From an uncultured bacterium (GTDB lineage: Bacteria; Bacteroidota; Bacteroidia; Sphingobacteriales; Sphingobacteriaceae), in contig CAJBVG010000019.1 of the NCBI GenBank assembly GCA_903958995.1, forward strand, positions 1-13,418: a stretch of 13,418 bases of DNA, written 5' to 3'. Under the pieces are notes generated by a model. The model was not told the origin of the DNA and did not search any database. It saw nothing but the letters and a program-made list of their open reading frames with translations. Both the position numbers and the translations under genes were made by a program. Positions 1 through 7,575 of this stretch are shown piece after piece. The first letter of the stretch is position 1. Every line of letters starts with the position of its first letter.

Positions 1-689
1 CACCACCTGAAACCATCTATTACACCAACCATTGGGTTTAATGAATATGCCCATTGATATCTCTCAGGAACAATAGAACTACTGAATCCAACTGGAGAAA
101 TATACAAACCGAATTGAATGATAAATGGTATGATATATCTAAAATCTCTAAATTTTACATTTAATGCTGTAAGCAATAAACCCAATCCGAAGGCAACAAA
201 AAATACAAGTAAAATAAATAAGGGAAGAAATACGATATGCCAACTTGGTATGTATTGATACCATAAACATAATCCTACTAATATGATAAACGATATAGCA
301 AAGTCGATTAAACTTACAATCACCGAACTTGCAGGAATAATAAGTCGAGGAAAATACACTTTCGTAATTAGGTTTGCATTACCAACTAAACTACCACTAC
401 TCTCCGACAATGCATTTGCGAAAAATTGCCAAGGCAGCATTGCAGCATATACCATAATCGCATAAGGAACATTTCCCTCAGAAGGAAGTTTAGCAACCTT
501 ACTAAATACCACAGTGAAAATTATCATAGTTAGCAGTGGACGAATAATTCCCCAAGCGGCACCAATAATTGTTTGCTTGTATCGAACTTTTATATCACGC
601 CAAGCGAGAATGTAGAATAACTCACGGAATCGCCATAAGTCTTTCCAGTAATTTTTTTCAGCTCTACCTGCTTCAATAATTATTTCCAT
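1..689 (-). CDS. wzm: ABC-2 type polysaccharide/O-antigen export permease (Wzm-like), C-terminus off the left edge
   Basis: This is the membrane subunit of an ABC exporter that moves lipid-linked polysaccharide across the inner membrane. 229 residues are visible and the frame is still open at base 1. Family members are usually about 260-290 residues, so roughly 30-60 are probably missing. The cytoplasmic N-terminus carries the family signature RDIKVRYKQT (31-40) followed by GAAWGIIRPL (43-52). YFPRLIIP (112-119), NVKFRDFRY (177-185) and the SPVGF/NPMVG pair near 199-223 are also typical. Hydrophobic segments lie at about 49-63, 76-92, 118-142, 150-175 and 186-203. The ATG at 689 overlaps the end of the glycosyltransferase gene by 10 bp, which implies translational coupling in one operon. 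The partner ATPase (Wzt) is not in the window and would be expected just to the left. The family call is firm; the exact glycan is unknown. Confidence 0.93.
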   Translation of the reverse strand, partial: MEIIIEAGRAEKNYWKDLWRFRELFYILAWRDIKVRYKQTIIGAAWGIIRPLLTMIIFTVVFSKVAKLPSEGNVPYAIMVYAAMLPWQFFANALSESSGSLVGNANLITKVYFPRLIIPASSVIVSLIDFAISFIILVGLCLWYQYIPSWHIVFLPLFILLVFFVAFGLGLLLTALNVKFRDFRYIIPFIIQFGLYISPVGFSSSIVPERYQWAYSLNPMVGVIDGFRW

Positions 690-1780
690 AATATTGTCTT
701 TTCTATGTTGTGCTCAAAAATCTTTGGAGAAAATTTTTTCTTGCACTTTTTTGATAAATTTATTTTTTGCTCAGCCGTCCAATTTTCAGACAACAACTTT
801 TGAATTGCATTTTTTATTTCTTCAATATCATCAGGATTTATTAATGCTGATTCACTAGAAAATGAAATCGCATCAACACTTCCATCAGCGTTACCGCCTA
901 TCACTCTTAATCCATTTGCCATGGCATCTATAAAAACCAATCCGAAGCCTTCACCCTTACTTGGCATTATAAATAAATCAGCAGCATGGTAATACTTAGC
1001 TAAATCTTCATCATTAACATAACCTACAAGCTTCACTTGACCAACCATATCATATTTTAACAACATATCGAATATTCGTTGTTGTTCAATCTTATCGTAT
1101 TTGCCTATAATATGAAATTCAATAGATTCGTCGTTTAGTAGATGAATAGCTTCAATTGTTTTGTCATATCCTTTATAAGCCTCTTCATTATGAAGTCTAC
1201 CAACTGTAATTAATAATTTTTTAGACTCAGAAATTCCTTTGCTACTTCTAAAGTTTATTCCAGCATCTATATCCGTGTTGTAATCCTTCAATGGATCTAA
1301 TGAATTAGATAACACACTTGATTTCGATTTCAAATGTGGATAGCGCTCTAACACATTATTCATGGTAAAATTACTCACAGAGAAAATCCCATCCGCTTGA
1401 TTTAGCATTATTTCTTGTACTCCACTTAAATTAGTCCAGGCTTCTATTCCATGCAATTGCACAAATACTTTAATTTTGGGATTAATAAACTTTGCAATTA
1501 ATACAAACAACGATAAATTGAGATGAGGAATAATAACTACATCAGAAGTAATCGCTTTCCATATTGCATGTATTCCAAATTTATATTTATTCCCAGAGCA
1601 AACTTTTATGCTTGTTGAATTTACATATCGATTATCGATTTCTGTATCATATAAAGATATAGCGTGGAAAGAAGAATTATTTCTAGTTGAAAGTGAAGAC
1701 AACGCATACAACCAATTCTTGCATACTTGTTCAATACCGCCAGTTGAAAATATTTTTAACCCTAAGAATAATACCTTCAT
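680..1780 (-). CDS. Glycosyltransferase family 4 (GT-B fold)
   Basis: A cytoplasmic sugar transferase that probably adds one residue of the surface polysaccharide from a nucleotide-sugar donor. With the start chosen here it has 366 residues. The N-terminal acceptor half has the glycine loop STGGIEQV (12-19), QLHGIEAW (108-115) and the SVSNFT segment (134-139). The C-terminal donor half has VGRL (193-196), KGYDKTIEAI (203-212), IIGKYD (224-229) and the donor motif GEGFGLVFIDAMANG (276-290). In that motif the usual EX7E pair reads E277...D285, so the second Glu is Asp. An in-frame ATG lies upstream at 1801. I prefer the ATG at 1780 because it forms a TGATG junction with the asnB stop and puts the canonical MKVLFLG strand at the N-terminus. 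The gene lies between asnB and wzm in the export operon. Donor and acceptor cannot be told from sequence. Confidence 0.93.
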   Translation of the reverse strand: MKVLFLGLKIFSTGGIEQVCKNWLYALSSLSTRNNSSFHAISLYDTEIDNRYVNSTSIKVCSGNKYKFGIHAIWKAITSDVVIIPHLNLSLFVLIAKFINPKIKVFVQLHGIEAWTNLSGVQEIMLNQADGIFSVSNFTMNNVLERYPHLKSKSSVLSNSLDPLKDYNTDIDAGINFRSSKGISESKKLLITVGRLHNEEAYKGYDKTIEAIHLLNDESIEFHIIGKYDKIEQQRIFDMLLKYDMVGQVKLVGYVNDEDLAKYYHAADLFIMPSKGEGFGLVFIDAMANGLRVIGGNADGSVDAISFSSESALINPDDIEEIKNAIQKLLSENWTAEQKINLSKKCKKKFSPKIFEHNIEKTILWK

Positions 1781-3522
1781 CAAATTTGTGTTAGCGCCCA
1801 AATTTTAGACCAATGAATTTTATCAGATGTAAATGCATTGTATTCTATTTCCTTTTCTGAAGTATTCATTTGCGATTTAATATATTCTGATTCTTTCAAC
1901 CACATTTTAAATGGGAATTGAAATCCTTTCTTCGGACGATTGTATATTTCTTTAGGCAGAATATCGGTGAATGCATTTATAAGCACTTCCTTTTTCCCTG
2001 GATGAGGGAATACATCTGTTTCATTCATACTAGCAACGAGCGACAAAAAATCGTTGTCTAAGAATGGCACTCTAATCTCAATGCCATGCCTCATGCTCAT
2101 GTAATCGGAGTCTTTCAACAGTTGATTTTGCATATACATTTCTTTCTCCATTAGAGAAATATCAGTCACTGTATTTAGTTTCCTTGCAGTTGATGGAACA
2201 TAGGTATTCAATTGCTCGAGCACTTCAGTTACCTGTAAGTTTAATATAGCAGCGATTTTATTCGGAGCGTAAAAGCCTCTTAATAATAAATAATCAGAAA
2301 CGGCAGAATCTAATTTCAAAAACGATAACCGCTCTAGATTTCCCGGCAGCAATCCTGAAAATTTATTTATTATAGATTTAAACTGATGCGCATATTTCAA
2401 TTGTGCTAATCTGGTAAATGATGGATAGCCTCCAAATATTTCATCGGCACCTAATCCCGATAGCACGGCCTTTAATCCATTCTCTCTAGCATACTTTGAA
2501 ATGAACCAAGTATTTACCCCATCATTACTTGGCATATCATATGCATCTTGTATTGTACTTACATTGGTTAAAAAATCTTCTTTAGTAAGAAGCAATGCAT
2601 GATGATCAGACTTTGTTAATTGTGCAATTATATCTTGATAGTGTTTTTCAGAATATTCACCCTCATTAAAATAAATTGATAAGGTGTGTAATTGCTCAGT
2701 TTGTTTTGAAGCTAACAAAGTAAGTATTGAAGAATCAATACCACCACTTAAAAACAAACCAATTGGTGCATCCGAAATTAGATGTCGACGTACAGAATTT
2801 GATAACTCAAATGCAATATCATAAATGCTTGCATTTCCAAATGCTCTATCAGATTTATACTTATACTTACTGATTGAATACGTTTTATTTATAATGTTAT
2901 ATTCTAAATAAGATGATTTCGCGAGCGAGAATACATCTTTTAATTTAGTAAATGGTTCAGGTAAATGTCCGTATGCTAAAAACAAAGTTCTCCAAGCTGG
3001 ATTTTCTTCTCCTACAAAACTTTGAAACGCTTTTAACTCTGACGCAAAAATTAGCTGGTTGTTAATTGTTGCATAATACAATGGTTTGATACCATTCGGA
3101 TCACGAACAAGAAACATTTTTTGCAGTGTAGTATCATACAAAGCAAATGCAAACATTCCATTAAATCTAGAAAAAGATGAAACACCCCATTCGCGATATG
3201 CATGGAGGATTACTTCAGTATCAGAAACGGTTTTGAATTGGTGACCAAGTGAAATTAATTCTTTCTTAATATCATGAAAATTATAAATTTCACCATTATA
3301 AGAAATATGTAATTTATCATCATCCGAATGCATCGGTTGAGCACCTGCAGATGATAGGTCTAATAATGAAAGGCGGCAATGGCCTAATGCAATAGTTTTT
3401 TCAATAAAAAGACCACGTCCATCTGGACCACCATGAATCATTTTGGTGATCATTAAATCAACATCTTCTTTTAGTTGATCTTGATAACGAAGTGAGTCTA
3501 CAATTCCAGCAATTCTACACAT
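1780..3522 (-). CDS. asnB: Asparagine synthetase B-type glutamine amidotransferase in polysaccharide operon
   Basis: A two-domain enzyme that takes ammonia from glutamine and uses ATP to turn a carboxylate into an amide. The N-terminal glutaminase domain starts with the nucleophile Cys2, exposed when Met1 is removed. It also has R50 in GHCRLSLLD, N76-G77-E78 in SYNGEIYN and D101 in SDTEV, which match the known glutamine-site residues. The synthetase domain has the PP-loop SGGIDSS (259-265) and SGLGADEIFGGY (355-366), plus a C-terminal KKGFQFPFKMW segment. At 580 residues it is full length for the family. It is preceded by a 67-nt leader with a hairpin and followed by the glycosyltransferase with a one-base TGATG overlap. 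Homologues inside polysaccharide clusters are often thought to amidate uronic acids or related sugars rather than aspartate. I infer that role here from context, but ordinary asparagine synthesis cannot be excluded. Confidence 0.95.
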   Translation of the reverse strand: MCRIAGIVDSLRYQDQLKEDVDLMITKMIHGGPDGRGLFIEKTIALGHCRLSLLDLSSAGAQPMHSDDDKLHISYNGEIYNFHDIKKELISLGHQFKTVSDTEVILHAYREWGVSSFSRFNGMFAFALYDTTLQKMFLVRDPNGIKPLYYATINNQLIFASELKAFQSFVGEENPAWRTLFLAYGHLPEPFTKLKDVFSLAKSSYLEYNIINKTYSISKYKYKSDRAFGNASIYDIAFELSNSVRRHLISDAPIGLFLSGGIDSSILTLLASKQTEQLHTLSIYFNEGEYSEKHYQDIIAQLTKSDHHALLLTKEDFLTNVSTIQDAYDMPSNDGVNTWFISKYARENGLKAVLSGLGADEIFGGYPSFTRLAQLKYAHQFKSIINKFSGLLPGNLERLSFLKLDSAVSDYLLLRGFYAPNKIAAILNLQVTEVLEQLNTYVPSTARKLNTVTDISLMEKEMYMQNQLLKDSDYMSMRHGIEIRVPFLDNDFLSLVASMNETDVFPHPGKKEVLINAFTDILPKEIYNRPKKGFQFPFKMWLKESEYIKSQMNTSEKEIEYNAFTSDKIHWSKIWALTQI

Positions 3523-3545
3523 GAGAAAATGATACAGCTTCGCCT

Positions 3546-3572
3546 CCTCGGTTACATTTTCATGTTCCGAAA
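3546..3572 (-). promoter_or_regulatory. Hairpin with GAAA loop in the asnB leader, candidate target of the upstream NusG paralogue
   Basis: On the minus strand the leader reads UUUCGG-A-ACAU-GAAA-AUGU-AA-CCGAGG. ACAU pairs with AUGU to close a GNRA-type tetraloop. A small 1x2 internal loop follows, then UUUCGG pairs with CCGAGG (two G-U pairs). The GC-rich element stands out in an AT-rich background and sits in the only sizeable gap (67 nt) of the polysaccharide operon. It lies immediately after the gene for an RfaH/UpxY-like NusG paralogue. There is no run of U after it, so it is not a simple intrinsic terminator. A pause, anti-pause or recruitment role is inference. Confidence 0.45.
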
Positions 3573-3589
3573 GAGACTCCTAAATATAA

Positions 3590-4096
3590 CTAAAAAACTG
3601 GTTCGAGATAGACGGTTGGGATATTAATAATTATTGATTTTCCGAGCTGTTCAAAGCGCACTAAAAAACGTTTAGTGTTTTGAGTGTCAATGAGCTCCCC
3701 TTTTAGGCCTATAAATGGGCCTGCTTTGATGATAACACTTTCTCCTTTTTCAAAATGATGATCGGAAATATCGAGTTCTGATTCACTACTTAAGAGTAGT
3801 TTAATTGTATCTATTTGTGTATCTGGGATAATGGCTGCTTTGCCAGAAAATGATATGTATTTAACTACACCATGAACCTGTAAAACATCGAGGTATTCTC
3901 GTTCAGAAACGTTTACAAATGCATAAGATTTAAACAATGGCTCTTCAACCCATTTCTTGCGATCTGACCACTGTTTAAGTGATTTTAAAAGTGGTAAATA
4001 GGCTGTAATGCCTCGTTGAAGAAGAAGTGCTACTGTTTTCTTTTCAGCTCTAGGATTAGTATAAATAGCATACCAATGGTAAAGTCCGCTTGCCAT
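3590..4096 (-). CDS. NusG-family transcription antiterminator (RfaH/UpxY-like paralogue)
   Basis: A specialised NusG paralogue that should bind elongating RNA polymerase and promote read-through of the polysaccharide operon in which it lies. The 168 residues form an NGN domain (about 6-101, starting HWYAIYTNPRAEKK, with AYLPLLKSLKQWSDRKKWVEEPLF around 32-55, which matches the family pattern) and a C-terminal KOW domain (about 117-145, KGESVIIKAGPFIGLKGEL). The order NGN plus KOW with no insertion, the short length and the position inside a surface-glycan operon fit the RfaH/LoaP/UpxY type rather than housekeeping NusG, which normally sits beside rplK. It is separated from the wzc stop by 5 bp. 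It is unusual in being the third gene of the block rather than the first, so it would be expected to act mainly on genes from asnB onward. The choice of start is supported by the short gap. Confidence 0.93.
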   Translation of the reverse strand: MASGLYHWYAIYTNPRAEKKTVALLLQRGITAYLPLLKSLKQWSDRKKWVEEPLFKSYAFVNVSEREYLDVLQVHGVVKYISFSGKAAIIPDTQIDTIKLLLSSESELDISDHHFEKGESVIIKAGPFIGLKGELIDTQNTKRFLVRFEQLGKSIIINIPTVYLEPVF

Positions 4097-4101
4097 TACA
4101 T

Positions 4102-6549
4102 TTATTTTCTGAAAATGTTTCTGAACTTAACTAAAGATTTCGTGAAAATATTTTTATTGACACTTTCAGTATAGTAGCCATAGCTCTTATTCCCGTAAGT
4201 TGAGTAGTCGGTATAATAATATTGCCCACTTCCGTAGCTACCTTTTTTATGATTTGAGTAAATTCTTGAGTGTAAGGCATCGTTAGTAAATCCATTCAAT
4301 ACAATTACAGAATTACTCAATGCAAACTCTTTAGATACACGTTCTGGAATTGATGCTGCATTGAAACTTGACACTCCTGAACGAAGTACAAATATATTCA
4401 CATCACTGGTACGTACTAAAGGTATAGCATCAGACACTAAGCCTATTGGAGCCGTATCTACTAACACATAATCGAAACGCTCTTTTAACTCTGCCATCAA
4501 TTGACGCATACGTTCAGAATACAATAATTCTGAAGGATTAGGCGGCATTGGTCCTGCTGGGATAAAGAATAAATTTTCAACGTGAGTAGCATGAACAATT
4601 TTATCTACTTCACATTGGTTTGTTAAATATGAAGTTAAACCCCAATCGTTTTTCAAACGGAAAGTGTGGTGTAATTTCGATTTACGTAAGTCACCATCAA
4701 TTACAACAACTCTCTTGTTAATTAAAGATAAAGTACTAGCAAGGTTAATTACCATAAATGATTTTCCTTCCCCAGAAACTTCTGAAGTAATACAAATCAT
4801 TTTGCTTTTTATATCACTCGCAATAAAACTCAGGTTTGTTCGCACGGAACGAACAGATTCGGAGAACATTGATTTAGGATTACTCAAACTTAAAATCTGG
4901 CTTGAGTTTTTATCGATAGTACCAGGGAAAGTCCTAATTACTCCTAGAATTGGAACACTAGTAATCATTTCCACCGTTTCTTTATCGAATATTCGTTGGT
5001 TTAATAAACGAGCTAATAATATTAAAGCAATTGATATTATTACACTGATAGAAATAGCAGTAGTATATACACTCTTTACATTTGGCGCAACAACTCCATA
5101 ACTCGGTATAGCATCATCAATTACATTTGATGAAGGCATGATGGCCGACTTCGCAATTGATGCTTCTAAGCGCTTCTCTTGTAAATAAGAATAAACTTTT
5201 TGGTTGATCTCAAAGTCGCGATTTAAATTTATTAAATCACGTTCTGCAGATGGAATTGTTTTTAATTCATTCACTGCAGTTGATAATTGCTTCTCTAAGA
5301 ACTTAACTGTTCTATTGTTACGATCTCTGGCTGCTTTAATGTTTAACGTGATGGCGCGCTTAGACTCTTCAATTTGCCTGTCGATTTCTTGAATCGGAGC
5401 AGCATTGTCAGAATAGAGTGATTGCTTTTTAATACGTTCATTAAGCAAAGTATTCATCTGATTAACTAACTCACCTAAGAGTTTGTCATCTGAACCTTCC
5501 ATACTAAAGTTCAATGTGATTGATTCTTTATTGGCTTTAACTTGTTCCTCTAATAAATCAATTGCAATACTTTGTATGTTGATGATATTTTTCTGAACGT
5601 CTAAATCTCTTAATTTTTGATAAGCTAGTTTTTTGCTGTCTTCAATATTCAAAATGCTATTACCAACTTTATATTGTTCCAAAAGTTGTTCGGCATCTCT
5701 CACTTTCATCGAAAGTTTTTCGAGCTGAGCATCAATAAATTCAATAGTTTGAGCAGCAGCTACACCTTTTTGATCTCTATCAAATACTCTATACTGACTT
5801 ATTATTGCATTTAATGCATCAGAAGCAAATATTGCATTAGTGCTTTTGAATGATAAGGACATAATGTTTATCCCCTTACCCACTTCTCTTACATTTAAGC
5901 CACCCATTAATCTACCCATCACATTAGTGGGGTGATTGAAATGGAATGTGAACTCATCCAAATCGCTATCTGGAATCATTGGACGAATAACTCTGAATTT
6001 ATTTGCTCCAACGATTAACTCTTGTCCATAAAAATATTCTGCATTAGATATTAATGCACCATTATTAGTGATGGTAAGCTTATACTTTAGCTTTGAAAGT
6101 TGAGAAATTGTAAAGTTGTAGGTGAAAATACTAGAACTATCAATGTTATCTAATAATAGTTCGAATGGGAAATTAGGATAGCTTTCAGTTTCTAATATTC
6201 TGCCTTTTCTAAAAAAAGAATACTGATAATTTAACTTAATTGCTGCTTTATACAATAAGGTTCTAGACTGAATAACATAAGTCTCTGATTGTATTTTGTC
6301 TTTACGATCGTAATAACTATTAATATTAATAAGCTCGGAAATTTCTGTTTTCTTATCGTCGTATTTTAATAGTGCAGAAGTTTCATAAACAGAAGGGGTA
6401 AATCTTAAATATACAAATGCCCAAATGATTCCTATGAAAACGCAACCAACTATCCAATACCACCTACTTAGTAAAATTCTAAGTATACGGTTGTAGTCAA
6501 TTTCCTGTATGTGTGTTTTGAAATTTTCCGGATTGTTCGATTGAGCCAT
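4102..6549 (-). CDS. wzc: Wzc-like polysaccharide co-polymerase with C-terminal tyrosine autokinase domain
   Basis: An inner-membrane protein that controls chain length and export of the polysaccharide through cycles of tyrosine phosphorylation. The 815 residues contain an N-terminal Wzz domain with a first membrane helix (about 30-48) and a large periplasmic region with predicted coiled coil (about 265-460). A GNVR-type segment near 433-490 (PSAERDLINLNRDFEINQKV) precedes a second membrane helix (about 494-516). The cytoplasmic BY-kinase has an oligomerisation motif ESVRSVRTN (564-572), Walker A SEVSGEGKS (589-597, Lys596), Walker A' VVVIDGDLRKS (614-624) and Walker B YVLVDTA (694-700, Asp698). 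Its tail has nine tyrosines between 772 and 793, the expected autophosphorylation cluster. Kinase and membrane parts are fused, as in proteobacterial Wzc. No cognate phosphatase gene is in the window. It follows wza after 5 bp. Confidence 0.96.
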   Translation of the reverse strand: MAQSNNPENFKTHIQEIDYNRILRILLSRWYWIVGCVFIGIIWAFVYLRFTPSVYETSALLKYDDKKTEISELININSYYDRKDKIQSETYVIQSRTLLYKAAIKLNYQYSFFRKGRILETESYPNFPFELLLDNIDSSSIFTYNFTISQLSKLKYKLTITNNGALISNAEYFYGQELIVGANKFRVIRPMIPDSDLDEFTFHFNHPTNVMGRLMGGLNVREVGKGINIMSLSFKSTNAIFASDALNAIISQYRVFDRDQKGVAAAQTIEFIDAQLEKLSMKVRDAEQLLEQYKVGNSILNIEDSKKLAYQKLRDLDVQKNIINIQSIAIDLLEEQVKANKESITLNFSMEGSDDKLLGELVNQMNTLLNERIKKQSLYSDNAAPIQEIDRQIEESKRAITLNIKAARDRNNRTVKFLEKQLSTAVNELKTIPSAERDLINLNRDFEINQKVYSYLQEKRLEASIAKSAIMPSSNVIDDAIPSYGVVAPNVKSVYTTAISISVIISIALILLARLLNQRIFDKETVEMITSVPILGVIRTFPGTIDKNSSQILSLSNPKSMFSESVRSVRTNLSFIASDIKSKMICITSEVSGEGKSFMVINLASTLSLINKRVVVIDGDLRKSKLHHTFRLKNDWGLTSYLTNQCEVDKIVHATHVENLFFIPAGPMPPNPSELLYSERMRQLMAELKERFDYVLVDTAPIGLVSDAIPLVRTSDVNIFVLRSGVSSFNAASIPERVSKEFALSNSVIVLNGFTNDALHSRIYSNHKKGSYGSGQYYYTDYSTYGNKSYGYYTESVNKNIFTKSLVKFRNIFRK

Positions 6550-6554
6550 TTATT

Positions 6555-7331
6555 TTATTTTGTTAAAGCTGCCACAATTGCAACAGAATTAACAACTAAA
6601 AGTAATGGTTGTAACATTGATCCGATCGCCGTAGTAGGCTCTGATATTTCATAAACCTTCATGGCATCTACTATTACGATATCATTATCTTGAATCATCA
6701 ATTCTGAATAACGCAATATACCAACTTTTCTTAAATCCACGATAATAATTTGTGGATTAGAAGGGTCGCCACGAATGATACGCAATGCTTTCTTCTTAGC
6801 ATGTGAGGTTAGTCCCCCAGCTTCAGAAATTAAGTCAATTAATGAAATATTATCTCTGTCAATCAAGAATTTACCTTGACGACCAACTTCGCCAAATACG
6901 TTTACTTTAATACTTACTATAGAAACCTCAATAATAGGGTTGTTTAATATTGTAGAATATAATTTCTCTAATTTCTTAGATGCATCTTCACGTGTAAGTC
7001 CAGAAATTTGAACCTTACCAACTAAAGGCATATTTGCAAAACCATTTACATCTACTACATACCCAGCTTCAACAGCAGGATTTGCTTCAAGATTAAATGT
7101 GCTCTTTGTTAAGTCGTAGTTATTTAAAAACTTAACTGCAATACGGTCTCCAGATTTGATTCTGTGGCTATAGGTAGATTCAGCGCTATCTTTCTTGTTA
7201 ATTACGAAAACTTCTGGCATGCTTCTAGGCACATCATATGTAATTAACATTTTATTCGAATTTTGTGTCGAACAAGAACTTACAACAAGTGTAATTGCGA
7301 ATAGGAATACTGAGAGTTTGACTAATTTCAT
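6555..7331 (-). CDS. wza: Wza-like polysaccharide export outer-membrane lipoprotein
   Basis: An outer-membrane export component through which the glycan leaves the cell. 258 residues. A lipoprotein signal peptide ends at lipobox VVSSC with the lipidated Cys20. A poly-export domain begins at YSHRIKSGDRIAVKF (54-68) and covers about 54-140. An SLBB domain follows at about 142-225, with VNVFGEVGRQGKF (143-155) and LISEAGGL (167-174). A final hydrophobic stretch (about 235-256) is the likely membrane-spanning helix that lines the pore in the octamer. It is shorter than E. coli Wza (about 380 residues) because it has fewer SLBB repeats, which is common in Bacteroidota. It is the first gene of the polysaccharide operon, with the promoter box about 110 bp upstream and wzc 5 bp downstream. 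The ATG at 7331 is fixed by the signal peptide. Confidence 0.95.
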   Translation of the reverse strand: MKLVKLSVFLFAITLVVSSCSTQNSNKMLITYDVPRSMPEVFVINKKDSAESTYSHRIKSGDRIAVKFLNNYDLTKSTFNLEANPAVEAGYVVDVNGFANMPLVGKVQISGLTREDASKKLEKLYSTILNNPIIEVSIVSIKVNVFGEVGRQGKFLIDRDNISLIDLISEAGGLTSHAKKKALRIIRGDPSNPQIIIVDLRKVGILRYSELMIQDNDIVIVDAMKVYEISEPTTAIGSMLQPLLLVVNSVAIVAALTK

Positions 7332-7402
7332 TAATGGAAGATAAATGTTTAATAGATACGATTAATTGTTTGTACTAGTTTGTTGTAATTAATTTAATTC
7401 GC

Positions 7403-7411
7403 TCCATTAAT
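7403..7411 (-). promoter_or_regulatory. Leader arm complementary to the wza translation start
   Basis: The mRNA bases AUUAAUGGA at 7411-7403 are exactly complementary to UCCAUUAAU at 7338-7330, which runs into the first two bases of the wza start codon. A further 7-bp pairing (AUUAAUU with AAUUAAU) can nest inside the loop. The pairing is AU-rich and spans 64 nt, so its stability is uncertain. It could occlude the start site, but this is inferred from complementarity only. Confidence 0.25.
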
Positions 7412-7442
7412 CAATCGTCATTTTTTATAATTGATTTGGTGA

Positions 7443-7450
7443 CAAATATA
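7443..7450 (-). promoter_or_regulatory. Bacteroidota-type -7 box for the wza operon
   Basis: The minus strand reads TATATTTG here, a full match to the Bacteroidota -7 consensus TAnnTTTG. The expected -33 region about 19 bp upstream is a run of T (nine T at 7471-7463), not a clear TTG, so the upstream half is weak. Transcription starting a few bases downstream would give a leader of roughly 105 nt before the wza ATG. It is the only gap of more than 100 bp in the window and separates the two gene blocks. Confidence 0.6.
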
Positions 7451-7575
7451 AGGATTATTTATAAAAAAAAAGTACTTAAACTAATAATATTTTATTCTAG
7501 ATAGCATTATAGACCGATTCCCATTCTGTTCTACTTTGTGTATAAAATCAAGCAAATCATGCTATTACCATTAAA

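Noticed and set aside
283..465. Open frame of 60 codons on the plus strand.
   Set aside because: It is antisense to well-conserved wzm sequence.
1781..1801. Upstream in-frame ATG for the glycosyltransferase (7 extra residues).
   Set aside because: It would give a 22-bp overlap with asnB and put MGANTNL before the canonical first beta strand; the ATG at 1780 makes a clean TGATG junction.
3541..3549. GAGGAGG-like stretch in the asnB leader considered as a ribosome binding site.
   Set aside because: It ends about 20 nt before the ATG, too far for a Shine-Dalgarno contact, and Bacteroidota genes rarely use one; it is better explained as part of the hairpin.
4664..5101. Open frame of 145 codons on the plus strand.
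   Set aside because: It is entirely antisense to the kinase and second membrane region of wzc, whose motifs are intact; no family similarity was seen in the antisense product.
7463..7471. Run of nine T on the minus strand, considered as a terminator tail.
   Set aside because: No stable GC-containing hairpin precedes it; it more likely belongs to the upstream part of the wza promoter.
7501..7565. Inverted repeat ATAGCAT/ATGCTAT (7501-7507 and 7559-7565) downstream of the haem/PHM gene, considered as a terminator.
   Set aside because: Arms are only 7 bp with a 51-nt loop and no adjacent U-run; a chance repeat in AT-rich DNA is more likely.
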